From NCBI RefSeq assembly GCF_024586455.1, contig NC_065919.1, positions 32,774,839 to 32,838,838 on the forward strand: a stretch of DNA of 64,000 bases. Reading direction: 5' to 3'. A program made the translations under genes and the position numbers. Shown one piece after another: positions 1 through 11,311 of this stretch. A model generated the notes under the pieces. The model saw only the letters and a list, made by a program, of their open reading frames with translations. It made no database searches and was not told the DNA's origin. Origin of the DNA: Bactrocera neohumeralis (taxonomy: Eukaryota > Arthropoda > Insecta > Diptera > Tephritidae). Within the stretch, counting starts at the first letter, position 1. The number at the start of each line of letters is the position of its first letter.

Positions 1-423
1 AAAAATTAACCGATCGACTTCAAATGAAAACTAAGTATTTTTGAATACTGATTGGTTGAAAATTGTCAATTTGGCATTAAAAAAACGACAATTTTTTACC
101 TAAAAAAAACTTTGATAGTTTTCAAAGATCGTAGGTCATTGTATAGGAAATATCTTTAAGTTTAATAAACTTTTCACATTTTTTTGTTTCAGCCACTCAT
201 TCGGCCAAAATCACGCCAGCAGTTGGGGCACTTTTTTTGGCTCCTCCGAAGACAGCCCATAACTCCGTTATTTTTAAACATTTTTGTAAAAAAAATCTTA
301 AAATATAGCTGAAAATATACCTTATGATGGTCAAAGAAGTTCGAAATATTCAATCGCGTACTTTTTCTTAAAAAAATTCACGAAAATCGCTTAATTTTTC
401 ATGCGTCACACTGGTATAGCCCC
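1..423. repeat. Right part of a TTAA-flanked short element
   Basis: AT-rich non-coding DNA ending in ...GGTATAGCCCC directly before TTAA (424-427). This is the same arrangement, TTAA plus a run of C/G at the tip, seen at the complete elements at 11642, 13328 and 28190. The left end lies outside the window, so neither the paired terminus nor the full length can be checked. No coding sequence is visible. Confidence 0.4.
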
Positions 424-427
424 TTAA

Positions 428-2236
428 TAACTGTTCCAGGTGTCCATTTATGAACCAACTAAGAAAAAATTGTCCTCATTTGGCTAAAAAAATTCTGTAT
501 CATTTCGAATGTGTTGTTTGTTCAAAAATTCGCCATTATCCTACAACAGAACGGCTTTTCACGTTAAAGTCTGACAAAATAATATTTTGTTCAAATTTTA
601 TATTGAGACACTTTTCTAATCATTTAATTTAAATTAAATCTTGAGTATTACCTCTTCATTCTTCTGTTAGATATGTTAATACAATAATCCTAGCAATGTA
701 AGATCTGCATTATCTTTAATGCTTTATGCAAAATTTCGTCAGATTTGTTTCTGCGAAGTAGTACCTTAAATGCCCAATTCATTCACTTAATGTTAAGTTG
801 ATTTCATTAAAGATATGAAAGAGGTCTTCAGTTTTGACTATTGAGTTTTAGACTACTATAAAGTAATAACAATTATATTATTTTATTCTAAGTGAAAATA
901 TATATTTGTGAGAAAAGAACTTATTAAGGGGCGCGGCCACCCACAAAAAAAAACATAACCAATGATCTTCTACCGTACTTCGATTTCTTGTACCATATTA
1001 CAGGAAAATAACAGAATAATTTAAGTTAAGTTAACAAAAACTGTACTTTTTGATAAGGTAGGCAGCTGAGTAAAAAAATTTACTTAATTGCATGATACGG
1101 CACATGGGTATAATGTATTCGTACCTGTGCGAAGAATAATTATTATTCTTTAACAAAGCCAAAACACACAATGAATGACTCCATATACAAGTTTATATTA
1201 TGGATTTCATATCCTACTCATCTGCTCATATTATTTTCAAATAATTTCATAACATAATGTTTATAAGTGCTAGCGAAATGGGCCCGTGAAATTTTATCCT
1301 TTGCGCATACTATAACAGAAGTATTCGTAAGAATAAAACCATGAAAACAAAATACAATCGAAATTGCGTATTTCTTTGTTATTATTTTTAAAAATTTACG
1401 CTTTACGAGCAAATCTCTTGCCGGCCTTTGCAACTGACTTCATATTTCTTAAATGCACGTAGTTTTATGTACTGAAAATATGAATGCACAAACAACTTCG
1501 CGCACAATAAGTAATCTGATGGTGGTTGAACTAATTAGATATACATATGTATGTATGTATATGTATGTACGAGTACACACGTGCACTTGTACTTATGTAT
1601 GTGCGTAAAGTAAAATATACGTAAGTGCGCATATTTATATAATGTATAATTGAATAACTCATCTGGTTTTCTAGCTTATAAAAAAAGACTCGCGAACGCT
1701 TGGGTCGAAACAAGGACACACTGTGTCACAGTGGAAAAAATTATAAGAAAATTTAATATAAAAACAAGTAAGGTTCGGGTGCAGTCGAACATTTTATACT
1801 CTTGCAACTTACAAGAATCAAAGCCAGCGAAATACTTAATGATGAAAAACGTCAATCTGAGGATAGAAATCCAAGCAGTTTTATATACATATGTACATAT
1901 ACATAAGTATACTACTTATATATAGAACCACTAAGGGATTCGGCCACGCCTTGCTGTCGTATACATTTTATACTATTATTCATGTAATAAACTATTTAAT
2001 ACAGTGACAATTTTATTTACGATTTTTTTGTCGGTATAAGAATCCAATAGATTGTACTTGAGGTTTAAGTTTGAATATATTCATACAAATAAATTTCTCA
2101 ATGTCTGGTTACCAGCGCACACTGGTCGATTTCATAGGCCAAAAATAAAAAAATAAAAGTTTGAAATTTACCACTGTTTGTATCAAGGATATTTCTTAAA
2201 ACACCAATAAAACTAACGGTAAATACATTTTTGGTC
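428..2236. other. Intergenic, no gene recognised
   Basis: No supported gene was found. The stretch holds TACATATGTATGTATG microsatellite around 1540-1600 and 1885-1925. At 924-927 a TTAA is followed by GGGGCGCGGCCACCC, which resembles the left tip of a TTAA-type element; no matching right end was seen. The short open frames here have no recognisable protein features. Confidence 0.5.
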
Positions 2237-2974
2237 TATCCCATTTGTAGGGGCTACGAAAAGCAAGAGAAGTGAGACAATAGAAATACACTGACTGTGC
2301 AGTGAAAATAGCTTAAAAATTAGCTCTTATAATAAATTAAATTGCGATATAAAATCGTGTTTAATCCTCATAAATCGAAATAAGTATTGATAATAAAGGT
2401 ATATGTTATATAACAAAGTAGTTTTTATGTAATAATATAATGTTTTATTATTTTAAAACAATTGTTTTATAAGTGCCCTTTTGCGTGGTATGTTTTTCCT
2501 TATACAACGATTTAAGGTATACAAAAAGTTGTGATCCCTGTCTCGCCCTTAAATGAATCAAGTTTGTTGATATTAGTTAATGTTTTCTAAGTCTATGCTT
2601 TTGATTTCTGCTGCAACTTTTTGCAACTTTCTTTGTTATTCATGTTATTCTACCAGGCATGTGATTTTTTGTGTGTTATTTATTATAATTTTTTGAATTT
2701 ACGTGTACGTATATTCGTGCATATTTTATTATTTTTATGTGTTTTTTTTTCATTATATTTGAGCATTGGTTTTCATTTTATCATTTTCTCACTTTTATCA
2801 AATGTTTGTTTTGTACGTACTTTTATTTAGGCACATCATATCGGTGTAAACTTTCACGTCTATATATTTTTGAATTTTGGTGTTTAGAAAATGTGTGATG
2901 AAATATCACCGAAGCAAATTTAATAAAGCTTCATTATTTACTTATTAGAAGCTTCGTTAACAAAAAACTTGATA

Positions 2975-3765
2975 CGAGGGCTGCTATATATATTCTGGCC
3001 TAGGGCAACACTAAGTGTTGCCAGGTGCAATCTGACATTTCCATTGGAAAGTTTGACATTTTTTAGCATAACATCACTCAGAACGTTTTGTCATTTAATC
3101 GTGAATTGTTTTATTTACAGGGAATTAAAAAATTCATCTCGGCCAAAAAATGGAATTAACTCGTGAACATTCTCGTGCGATCATTTTTCACAACTTTCGA
3201 CGTGGATTATCACGACAAGAGTGCATCGATGAACTAAAATCTTTGTATGGCTATGGAGCACCATCCTATAGCACTATGAAAAACTGGTACAACGAATTCA
3301 ATCGTGGCCGACGCTCGCTCAAAGACGAATTCCGTGAAGGTCGTCCAAAAACAGCCGTTGTGCCAGAAAACATCGATGCTGTACGTGAACTGATAATGCA
3401 AGACCGTCATGTAACATACTTTCAGATAGCATGCCTGCCTATGCATTTCTCCCACCAGCATACATTCGATATTGCATGAACACCCGGCCGTAAAAAAGGT
3501 TTTTCTTGTTGGATCCCGCACAATTTGACAATCGCTCAAAAAAAGGCTCGTGTGGATTGGTGTGACGAAATGCTGAAAAAATACGATTGCGGTGCTTCAA
3601 AAGACGTTTATAAGATCGTCACCGGTGACGAATCATGGATCTATGCGTATGAGCCCGAAACAAAACAGCAATCGACAAAAAAAAAATAAAAAAAAAACAT
3701 TTTCGTTGATAAATATGCCTATTTACATACATTATTAGGCCAGAAATATATATAGCAACCTACAA
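2975..3765 (+). mobile_element. Internally deleted mariner element
   Basis: The element is flanked by TA at 2973-2974 and 3766-3767. Its left tip reads CGAGGGCTGCTATATATATT and its right tip, reversed, reads GGTTGCTATATATATTTCTG, giving imperfect inverted repeats. The related repeat copy at 13189-13200 has the uninterrupted sequence GATATTAAC, an empty site that fixes both boundaries. It is 791 bp, against about 1.3 kb for an intact mariner. It encodes the 5' half of a transposase and cannot be autonomous. Confidence 0.85.
3150..3690 (+). pseudogene. mariner transposase, truncated
   Basis: The ATG at 3150 opens the typical mariner N-terminus (MELTREHSRAIIFHNF) with the helix-turn-helix region (YGAPSYSTMKNWYNEFNRG) and the linker REGRPKTAVVPENIDAVREL. 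After about residue 95 the frame shifts and residues are missing. The protein resumes in another frame as LTIAQKKARVDWC and reaches the first catalytic Asp block, VTGDESWIYAYEPETKQQS, near 3625-3675. It then runs into A-rich DNA. The second and third catalytic Asp are absent. The family assignment is secure; the subfamily is not settled. Confidence 0.85.
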
Positions 3766-3949
3766 TATTAACTTTTAAAAAGGTTTCAAAGGAAAAACTG
3801 TCTCAGAATCTGATGTTGAAGTTGAGATAAAAAAAATTATTGGACCACATTGCGTCAGAAATGTAATTAATGAAGGGAATGAGTCCTCTAATTACCTATT
3901 ATCAATAGGAATATGTGAAAACTGCAAACCGACCTTCGTCCGCCCGCTA

Positions 3950-4213
3950 TTGCCGTCCTGTTTGAATTCAATTTCAAAAGGAATTAGTTTAATAAACCCT
4001 CAATGCACTAGATTTGCGCTAGATCCTGTAAAGGAATTAACTTCAAAATATTTCTGGTATTATCTTCCTTCGTCAGTTCGTAAAATTTTAATTCACGCTC
4101 CTGATGTTATTCACTATGCACCAGTGCATAGATCCTTTCATCACCAGTCAAAGAAACTATCATGCAAAAGTAAATCAATTTTATTAAAATCAGTTTTTGA
4201 TTTAGTTGAATAA
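3950..4213 (+). pseudogene. C-terminal fragment of an unrecognised transposon protein
   Basis: An open frame of 87 codons, with the same frame open upstream to about 3800, lies inside the dispersed repeat. It reads PVKELTSKYFWYYLPSSVRKILIHAP near its middle and ends FDLVE. Related sequence, more decayed, occurs in repeat copy 2 at 13245-13320 and 14031-14115, so it belongs to the repeat and not to a host gene. I do not recognise the family with confidence. The LPSSVRKILIH motif recalls uncharacterised insect DNA-transposon proteins, which is only an impression. Confidence 0.4.
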
Positions 4214-4574
4214 TATTCAAAAAAAATCCTTTTTTCGTTTATCAAATTTTTTAATTTAATATAATTAATTAAAATTTTTTACCTTCGGGGGGTGGCAGAG
4301 TGGGAAACGGGAGAGGGGGATTTTAAAAAGCTTTGGCAAAAGTTTCACTTTTATATATGCAGTGGACGTATTTTTGGCCGCTGATTCCATACAACACCGA
4401 CCACTGTGCAGCGTTTCTGACCAGTTAATGGAGATGTTCGCTTATTGTGCGTCTATTTAAGAGAGCTTTCACTGTATTCTTTATTTATGAATTGTCTTAA
4501 CTATCCTATCTTCTAAGTTGGTTCGAACTGGACACCTTGTGCTAAATTTTCCTAAAATCAATTCAGTAGTTTAA

Positions 4575-5126
4575 CCCATTCCTTCCCACTGTCCTATTTA
4601 TAGAACACCATAGTAATTTTTTTTTTTTCAAAACTGACCGTTTACTTTAATTATTTCTGTAGAAATTTATATTCATGTATTACTTTTTTATTATAATATT
4701 ATTTTCTCGCTATTAAAAGTATTACATTATTTTAATATGAATTTTTAAAACTGGTCAATTTTGTAATTTAGGTCACTACATGATGAAGAGGGACAAACAG
4801 AGGCGTTGCCAAAGACTAGGTTGTAAAAAAAAACCTCTTACTTTTTGTGTCAAATGCGATAAAACACTTTGCAGTGATTGTTTTATACCTTATCATACAA
4901 AATAAGCTTAAATACGATGATAATTTTAATAAAATTGATTTTCTTATAAGCGTTATCTTTAATTTTTTCTGAGCATATATCCCCAGTGTCCTATTTATAT
5001 GACGGGCTCATTCATCAATCAAGGTATTTTTTTTTATTTCATATTCTTCTTTCTTAACGTATTAAGAGCCCAAGTTACAAATTTCACAAAAAATTCCAAT
5101 GATTTCGATGCTTGGGAAGTAATGGG
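4575..5126 (+). mobile_element. Non-autonomous piggyBac-type element
   Basis: A 552-bp element is bounded by TTAA at 4571-4574 and 5127-5130. Its ends are inverted repeats: CCCATTCCTTCCCA on the left and TGGGAAGTAATGGG on the right, 13 of 14 positions paired. TTAA duplication is the piggyBac signature, and the interior still encodes the C-terminal cysteine-rich domain typical of that transposase. About 1.5 kb of coding sequence, including the catalytic Asp triad, is missing, so it would depend on a helper element. Confidence 0.85.
4780..4905 (+). pseudogene. piggyBac transposase C-terminal cysteine-rich domain
   Basis: The 41-codon frame reads RCQRLGCKKKPLTFCVKC, then DKTLCSDCFIPYH, and stops. 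The spacing C-x4-C-x7-C-x2-C-x5-C-x2-C with a final His matches the zinc-binding C-terminal domain of piggyBac transposases, which binds the element ends. It lies about 220 bp from the right terminus, where this domain sits in intact elements. Only this domain remains. Confidence 0.8.
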
Positions 5127-5130
5127 TTAA

Positions 5131-8100
5131 GAGTCCATTGCGGAAAAACAACGTGGCACGTACTTTTTATATATAATATATAAAACTATTATATGTAGTA
5201 TATGGCAGTTGGGGTAGTATCGACCAGATTTTATCTATTTTCCCCATACAACATACTATTAACATGTCACATACTAAAAAACCAATTATATAGAGTAAAG
5301 TCACCCGGAATTTCGAAAATCCTGATATTAGTTATATGGGGCCTAGGTCAAGTTTTCGCCCAATTTAGTTATTTTAGGCACAAAAAAACACCTTTAAGTG
5401 TAAAATACGCTATTTTATTTTCTTAGAGATAACTATCCACTAACTCACTTTAAAAATTTAAAACATATCTATATACATACATATGTAATATATACCAGGT
5501 TTGTCTGCGATGTTACCCGCGGTTTATGAAGAAAAATAATTGGCAGTAAAAAAACAAAAAGATGAATTTACAAAATGATGACTGACAGAACTGAGAGAGT
5601 TGATTATGCTTATATAATTGTTTTTTTTTTTCTCGGGTCGTAGAGAATCAGAAATCATTTTACTGCAGCACTGCGGGACTTATTGTTTCTTGCGTAAATA
5701 AAAAAAAAATGTCTTGCTCTCTTACTACAAAATTCTTAATGGTTTGTTTAATTAAATTTACTTTATTTTAATTTTAAAGTCTACCAATTTTAAATTTTTG
5801 GAAGGTGTTTTACACTTTTATACTAGTCTTATTACAATTTAAGATTTTAAGACACTTTATATACATATATATTATAAATCGCAAATGCCCACAATATTCA
5901 TTAGATTTCCGTACGATAAACTTAAAAAGAATTTTTTAATGTTATATAAATAAATATAAATAATATATTTATGTTTTTTATTCACCTGCATTACAATTAG
6001 TCTGTTGCACCTGTTGCTTCGGAGTCATTACTTGTAGAAATTAAAAACATACATATGTATACAAACTTAACTAGTTTCTTGCAACTGAACTTACGTAGAT
6101 ACCCAAAAACTTTTGCACCACTTTCAGATTATTTAGATGAGACAATACAAAAGTAAAAAAGTACAAAGTAGCAATTTGTTGACAAACCAACTATCCAATA
6201 GCGCCGTTATTAATTTAAGTGTTTCTTGTTTGTAAAATACTTGATTGTATAAAATTGTAGCGCCGAACCAGACTGAGTAAAGCGACAAAGTCAAACTGAA
6301 TCTTTACCATTGAAAAAGGGGATAATTTGAACTCGAATTGATGGGAGATTCCCAATGCGTATGTACGAAAAGTGAATGCGTCCAAAAACATGAAAAAGAA
6401 TCTCATACATATGTGTATATGAAAACAACAATAAAACTGGAAAATACTTTTCTGATTGCAAAGTTTGCCTTTTTGCTACGACTTTAGCAGCGCCATTTTC
6501 ACGAAGTTGCACATTGGTGGTGTTTCACAGAGAATCAATTGTTGCTTTTTGTTTCTATTGTAGAGAACGTACCGTGTGTTGACAATACATTTACTCCAAT
6601 ATACATACATATGTATGTATTTGTATATAAAACTATGGGTATATAGAGATATTATTTTTATACAGTGTGACCCATAGTAAGTGCCACCAAATAAAAACAA
6701 AATGAAAGGAACTATTTGAATTTCATTTTTTTTTATTTGAGAAAGAATAATTCAAAGATTATGAAATAAGTTCGTTCGTTCAAATCTTCCCCCTTTCTTT
6801 AATCGTTTGACGCAAGTGTTTGAAAAACCGATCTTGAAATTCCATTTGATGGTATACTTAAAAATATATCGGAAGGCAGGGAACAATGCAAAAGAAAGTG
6901 ATAGTTATACTGGGTCAACTGTATATACATACCTATATGAATTATTCACTTAAATCCATGCCTAAAAATTATAAAAATGTACGTCGATCAGCTTGAGCAC
7001 GTAAAACTTCAAACGAGTTTTTCTCGAAATTTTACTGCAGTTTCACAAAAACATAAGCGAACCACGTACGATGGATGTTTTGTCACCATTCCCACTGAAC
7101 TTTTTTTTACAAACAATTTAATACTAATAAGATTGGTAAAAAATTTAGGCTTTACTGAAAAAGGAAAACCGTTTCGTTTCCCTTATACTTAGAGTAAATT
7201 GCCACGTAGGCTCTAAGTGGCATAAAAAAAGAACTGTAGAATAGTTATAGCCCTTTAGATATGTTGACTAGTGTTATTAATACCAAGTTTATCCAATAAT
7301 ACACTGTGCGCCATTGCGATATTCTAAACACTGTATTATAATATATAAAGGATGCTCTTTTAAATGTGCTGACATTGGGCGAAAAAGGGACAGAGTGAAC
7401 TGGCCGAGTAATCATAATTTGGCACCCCTAATATGCGCAGGTCCAAGATTTACATAACCACATGGCGTAACATCCTCATATTCGCTTTTCGCCCTTATGT
7501 GTACATGGAAAATAGTAATGGATGAATAATAATGCCAACAAAGCATTAATAATTTACCCTTGCCTTCGCAATAATTGTAATATATTAGTGAATAACGGGA
7601 GGAAAGATTTGAAAATATAAATGTATTTAATAACATATGTATGTGTGTTTTAGTAGTTCGTCGCAAACTATTTTAATTCAACTTAGTAACTAAAGGGTTG
7701 AATAACGCTTTGGCATTGAAATTAACATATGTACATACATACATATGTATGTATATATGAAGAACTTTGGCATATCCTTTGCTTAATTACCTTTAACTTG
7801 CTTCACTATCGCTGGTATATGCAAATAGGTTAGAGTTACAATCATAAGTCTACCAAAAGTCTAGACAAGAAAGTTTATTTGACCTTCATTAGAAGATATA
7901 CTACGAATATATACATATGTATATATTCATATATGTACATACATATGTATTCAGTTATTAGTTATTATATATATTAATATGTATAGGTACACATTGTAGA
8001 CATATCAGCAAACTTTTATAAATACACTAGTATTTAAAGCATTAAGGATATTTCTAAAAACACACTACATACATATATACATAAAGATATATGTATGTAC

Positions 8101-8875
8101 TTTACCACTACGAAATAAGCAATCTTTATATAAGTAATGATTTTGTTTTCTATTTAGTAGCTACTTAGTATGAAGTTAAACACTCTAACAACACGTTGAG
8201 ATAATAGTTTCGGAGTGGTATAATGAACATAACTTTTCAAGTCCTCATATACCAGATTCAAAGGAAAAGGTGCATACGGCAGATATTATGGTATAATGTT
8301 GAATACACCATATATTCACTAATAGTATGAATATAGTGATTTTTGTTAATTAGCAAAAATCAATTATTTGTTTTTTACATATTTATTTGAAAGTAACATG
8401 TTAGAATTTTAAATGAATAGTTCTGTTACAACCTTCTAAAGTGTAGCTGCTCGGTTCATTCAGTTTATATTTACAGGTGTTTTTCTCAAAACTACATGTT
8501 TCAAATTGGCTGAAGTTGCAACACGAAAAAAACTATTCAATCGTTTCGTCTTTCAGCGCCTTACCTTTTTACAAAACAGTGTATACAATGAAGAAAAAAA
8601 CTGGCACAAACGGTGACGGTGAATATATATTTTCATAACCGAAATTGGTAATGAAATAATTGGCATGGCAAATGCATAGATCGAATTTAATAGATTTCCC
8701 TGAAGTTAGTTACTTTTATTAAGCAATGTAGTAATTTGCTGGTAACATAAGCAAACATCTACTGGTATGAAATAGCTTATACGAGTATTAATGTAGGTAA
8801 TAATTGATACGCCGTGTATAACGTTATAAAATCGGATTGAAAAAAATATTGTTGAAATTTTGAGCGGTTGCGGGG
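5131..8875. other. Intergenic, repeat remnants only
   Basis: No gene is supported. Microsatellites of the TACATATGTATG type occur at about 5470-5490, 6597-6625, 7625-7640, 7725-7760, 7908-7960 and 8068-8100. Near 6664 a TA is followed by CAGTGTGACCCATAGTAAGT, which looks like a Tc1-type terminus; a short minus-strand peptide (MEFQDRFFKHLRQTIKERG) near 6790-6855 may be its transposase tail. Segments near 7010 and 8475 carry the GTTTTTCTC-plus-AAA motif found inside the TTAA-flanked elements, so they are probably decayed copies. Confidence 0.45.
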
Positions 8876-8879
8876 AAGA

Positions 8880-9175
8880 AAATTAACTTCTAACAAACCA
8901 TGCGGCATGTAGTCAAAGGAGTAGAAGAGAAATATTCAAGAATATCCGACATTTTCGTACACCTCTGCAACTGCAAAACATTACATTCACATTGTGGTTA
9001 TGGAATTATGATTTGGGTTGCGATTGCATCTAGGGGACCTGGATCGTTGAGTATCGTCGATTACATTAAATAAATTACGGTATTTAGATATTTTAAAGCA
9101 GCTCGTAGATGTAGTCTGCTGCATTATAACGATCCTAAACAATCTACTATGATCGTCAAGAAGTGGCTGATTTCG
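8880..9175 (+). pseudogene. Tc1-like transposase fragment
   Basis: Reading across frames, the stretch gives HCGYGIMIWVAIASRGPGSL, then YNDPKQSTMIVKKWL. These match the two conserved blocks around the second catalytic Asp of Tc1-family transposases (V-M-V-W-G and QDNDPKH-VK-W). Stops and frame changes interrupt it, and neither end of the element was identified. It is a relic. Confidence 0.55.
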
Positions 9176-9416
9176 AATGTTTCAAAAGTTCAAAAGGAAG
9201 TTACCACATCCCCCCCAAAGGTCGGATACATGTATTCGATTTCCGATTGTTTTGTTGGTACTCATATCACTTCCTTATGCTGACAAGGCCAGCCAGTATG
9301 TTTGTTTAGTTAATTTTTGACAGCTGTTTTGAATGGACCCGTTTTGATTTGTGTTCCAATTTTTGCTTATTCCAAAAAAAATTAAGGTTAAGAGTTTTTT
9401 TTTTCGATTGCAGAAG

Positions 9417-9665
9417 AATGGTGCATCATGAGTTCTTGCCAGAGGGTCAATAAAGAATATTACCTGCTAGTGATATGCAACTTCCGCTAAGCAATCGGTC
9501 AGAAAGGCCCGGATTTGTGGAAGAACAAAAATTGGCTTTTGCACCATCGCTTGTGCGCGAATATTTGAGCAAAAACTACATATTAATGGTGCCCCAGCCA
9601 TTTGTTTCCAAAACTGAAGAGGTCCATGAAAGAACTACGCTACCCTAGATACTTTTTGAACAAAC
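9417..9665 (+). pseudogene. mariner transposase fragment (irritans-like)
   Basis: The translation in pieces gives MVHHEFLPEGQ, VNKEYYLLVICN, KGPDLWKNKNWLLHH, then LSKNYILMVPQP. These are the blocks VHHEFLPEGQ-VNKEYYLEV-RR and LWKN-SW-LHHDNAP-H and VP-PPYSPDL of irritans-type mariner transposases. Several stops and indels break it, and the catalytic HHDNAP reads HHRLCA here. No inverted repeats were located. Confidence 0.65.
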
Positions 9666-10022
9666 GTATAACGGAACCAACAGTCATACAATATATTTGA
9701 ACTAATATTCCTGAGGAGGTAACTAGAAATATAATAAACTTTCATGCGCTACGAAAAGCTAGAGAAGTGAGGCAATAGAAACACGCGGACCGCGCAGTTA
9801 GAATAGCTCAAAAATGATCTCTTATAATAAATTAAATTGCAATATAAAGTCGTGTTTAATCGCCATAAATCGAATTGAATATTGAGAAGAAATGTATGTA
9901 TATGTTATTTAACAAAGTGGTTTTTATATAATAATATGTTGTTTTATTGTTTTAAACTATTGTTTTATAAGTGCCCTTTTGAGTGGTATTTTTTCTTTAT
10001 TCATCGACTTAAGTGTACGATT

Positions 10023-10690
10023 ACATGAAGCAACTTTTGTTGCTTATTCTCGGGCGATTCTCTTTTGCTGTTGCCCATTACCTTCACACGAGCAACTTGT
10101 GTTGCGCAACTCTGCTCGAGTTTTTTTCTCATTCTCTTTCACTTTACTTTAACCTACTTTAACCCATTGTCTACTCTTTACTTTAACCCATTGTCGCTTC
10201 TTTTTCCTTATAGGTATTAGGGCCACTCTATCACATACATATATTAATCAGCTCTGTCAATTAAGAAATACATTTTATTTATTAAAACAAAGATATATCA
10301 CTCTTCTTACTATCGTCTGAATCAATTTGTATGGCTTCATCCATACATTTCACAATATCGTTAATTAATTCGATTTTTTCGTCATACTCCATTTTTTAAA
10401 ATATTTATGTTATATTATGTATATTTGTATACATATTTGCAAATTACTTACCAAAAGATGAAATTAAATTTTTTAAATATATTCAAAATATTAATTTCAA
10501 AAAAATATACGCAAATGCAACTATGTACTACGAAAGAAAGAACACGAATGCCGAAAAACGTCGCAGCGAACTGTTACGAATAAGAACACAAAGCGAGTTG
10601 CTGAACACGGGAAACTCGGCGCGATTCTCCTCTCCTCGTCGCCCCCTCGCCATAAAACTAAGAGTTGCCGCAACAAAAGTTGCTTCGTGT
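10023..10690. mobile_element. TIR element, superfamily unknown
   Basis: The left end ACATGAAGCAACTTTTGTTG is matched in inverse by CAACAAAAGTTGCTTCGTGT at the right, about 20 of 21 positions. Repeat copy 1 lacks the entire segment at this point (near 2518), which supports an insertion. The interior is GC-richer near the right end and has no transposase. The flanks (TTAAGTGTA and CTAAGTTAT) could be a degenerate 9-10 bp duplication, but this is not clear. Confidence 0.6.
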
Positions 10691-11311
10691 GATAAGACTC
10701 TAAGTTATGCAAAAAGTTGTGATCCCTGTCTCGCCCTCAAATGAGTCAAGTTTGTTTATAGTATTAGTTAACGTTTTCTAAGTCTATGCTTTTGATTTCA
10801 GCTGCCACTTTTTGCCCCTCTTTATGTCCTTGTTATTTATGTTATTATACCAGACATGCGATTTTGTGTGTATTATTTCTCATAATTTTTTGTGTATGTA
10901 CATGTATGTATGTATGTATTTTTTTCGTCATACATATACACTGCTGGTCAATAGGTTAGACGCACGTTTACTTGCATTACAATTGTTTAAATATTTATTA
11001 TTTTAATGATGATTGAAAACAAGTTGATATGCAAAAACATGGATAAATTATTGATAATTTAAATATAATATTCAAATAATTATTCAAACTTAACAAAATT
11101 GTAGTTTTCAAACATTTTCTTACAGCTACTCAAAAAGAAAAGGTGTATTTTTCTTGGTCATTAGAATAGACGCGCATAAGATTTTAAATTTTTTATAAGG
11201 AAATAATTTTGTTTTTAACTTAAATTTTTAGTTCGTATAACTGTTTGATTTATTAGAAATAAAAAATAATAATTCCAGTAATGAGTACTTCCTCCTTTGT
11301 TAGTAATAACT

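Larger units (their letters stand above)
2240..4385. repeat. Dispersed repeat, copy 1 (contains a mariner insertion)
   Basis: This stretch matches 9748-15150 block by block. Shared blocks include GGGCTACGAAAAGC near 2250, AAAAGTTGTGATCCCTGTCT near 2525, the TTCGTTAACAAAAAACTTGATA block near 2955, TCAGAATCTGATGTTGA near 3805, and TTTTTAATTTAATATAATTAATT near 4248. The match ends near TTTTTGGCCGCT (about 4380). Both copies carry the same 3' protein-coding remnant, so this is probably an old DNA transposon, but no clear terminal inverted repeat was found. The mariner at 2975-3765 is a later insertion that copy 2 lacks. Confidence 0.65.

Noticed and set aside
3234..3539. 101-codon minus-strand frame
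   Set aside because: Antisense of the mariner transposase, which has recognisable family motifs.
4510..4535. Possible tRNA B box (GGTTCGAACTGG)
   Set aside because: No A box or cloverleaf-forming arms at the right distance. No tRNA or rRNA gene was found by eye in the window.
7720..8100. TACATACATATGTATGTA tracts as regulatory sites
   Set aside because: They occur dozens of times across the window, including inside introns and transposons, so they are microsatellites and not specific operators.
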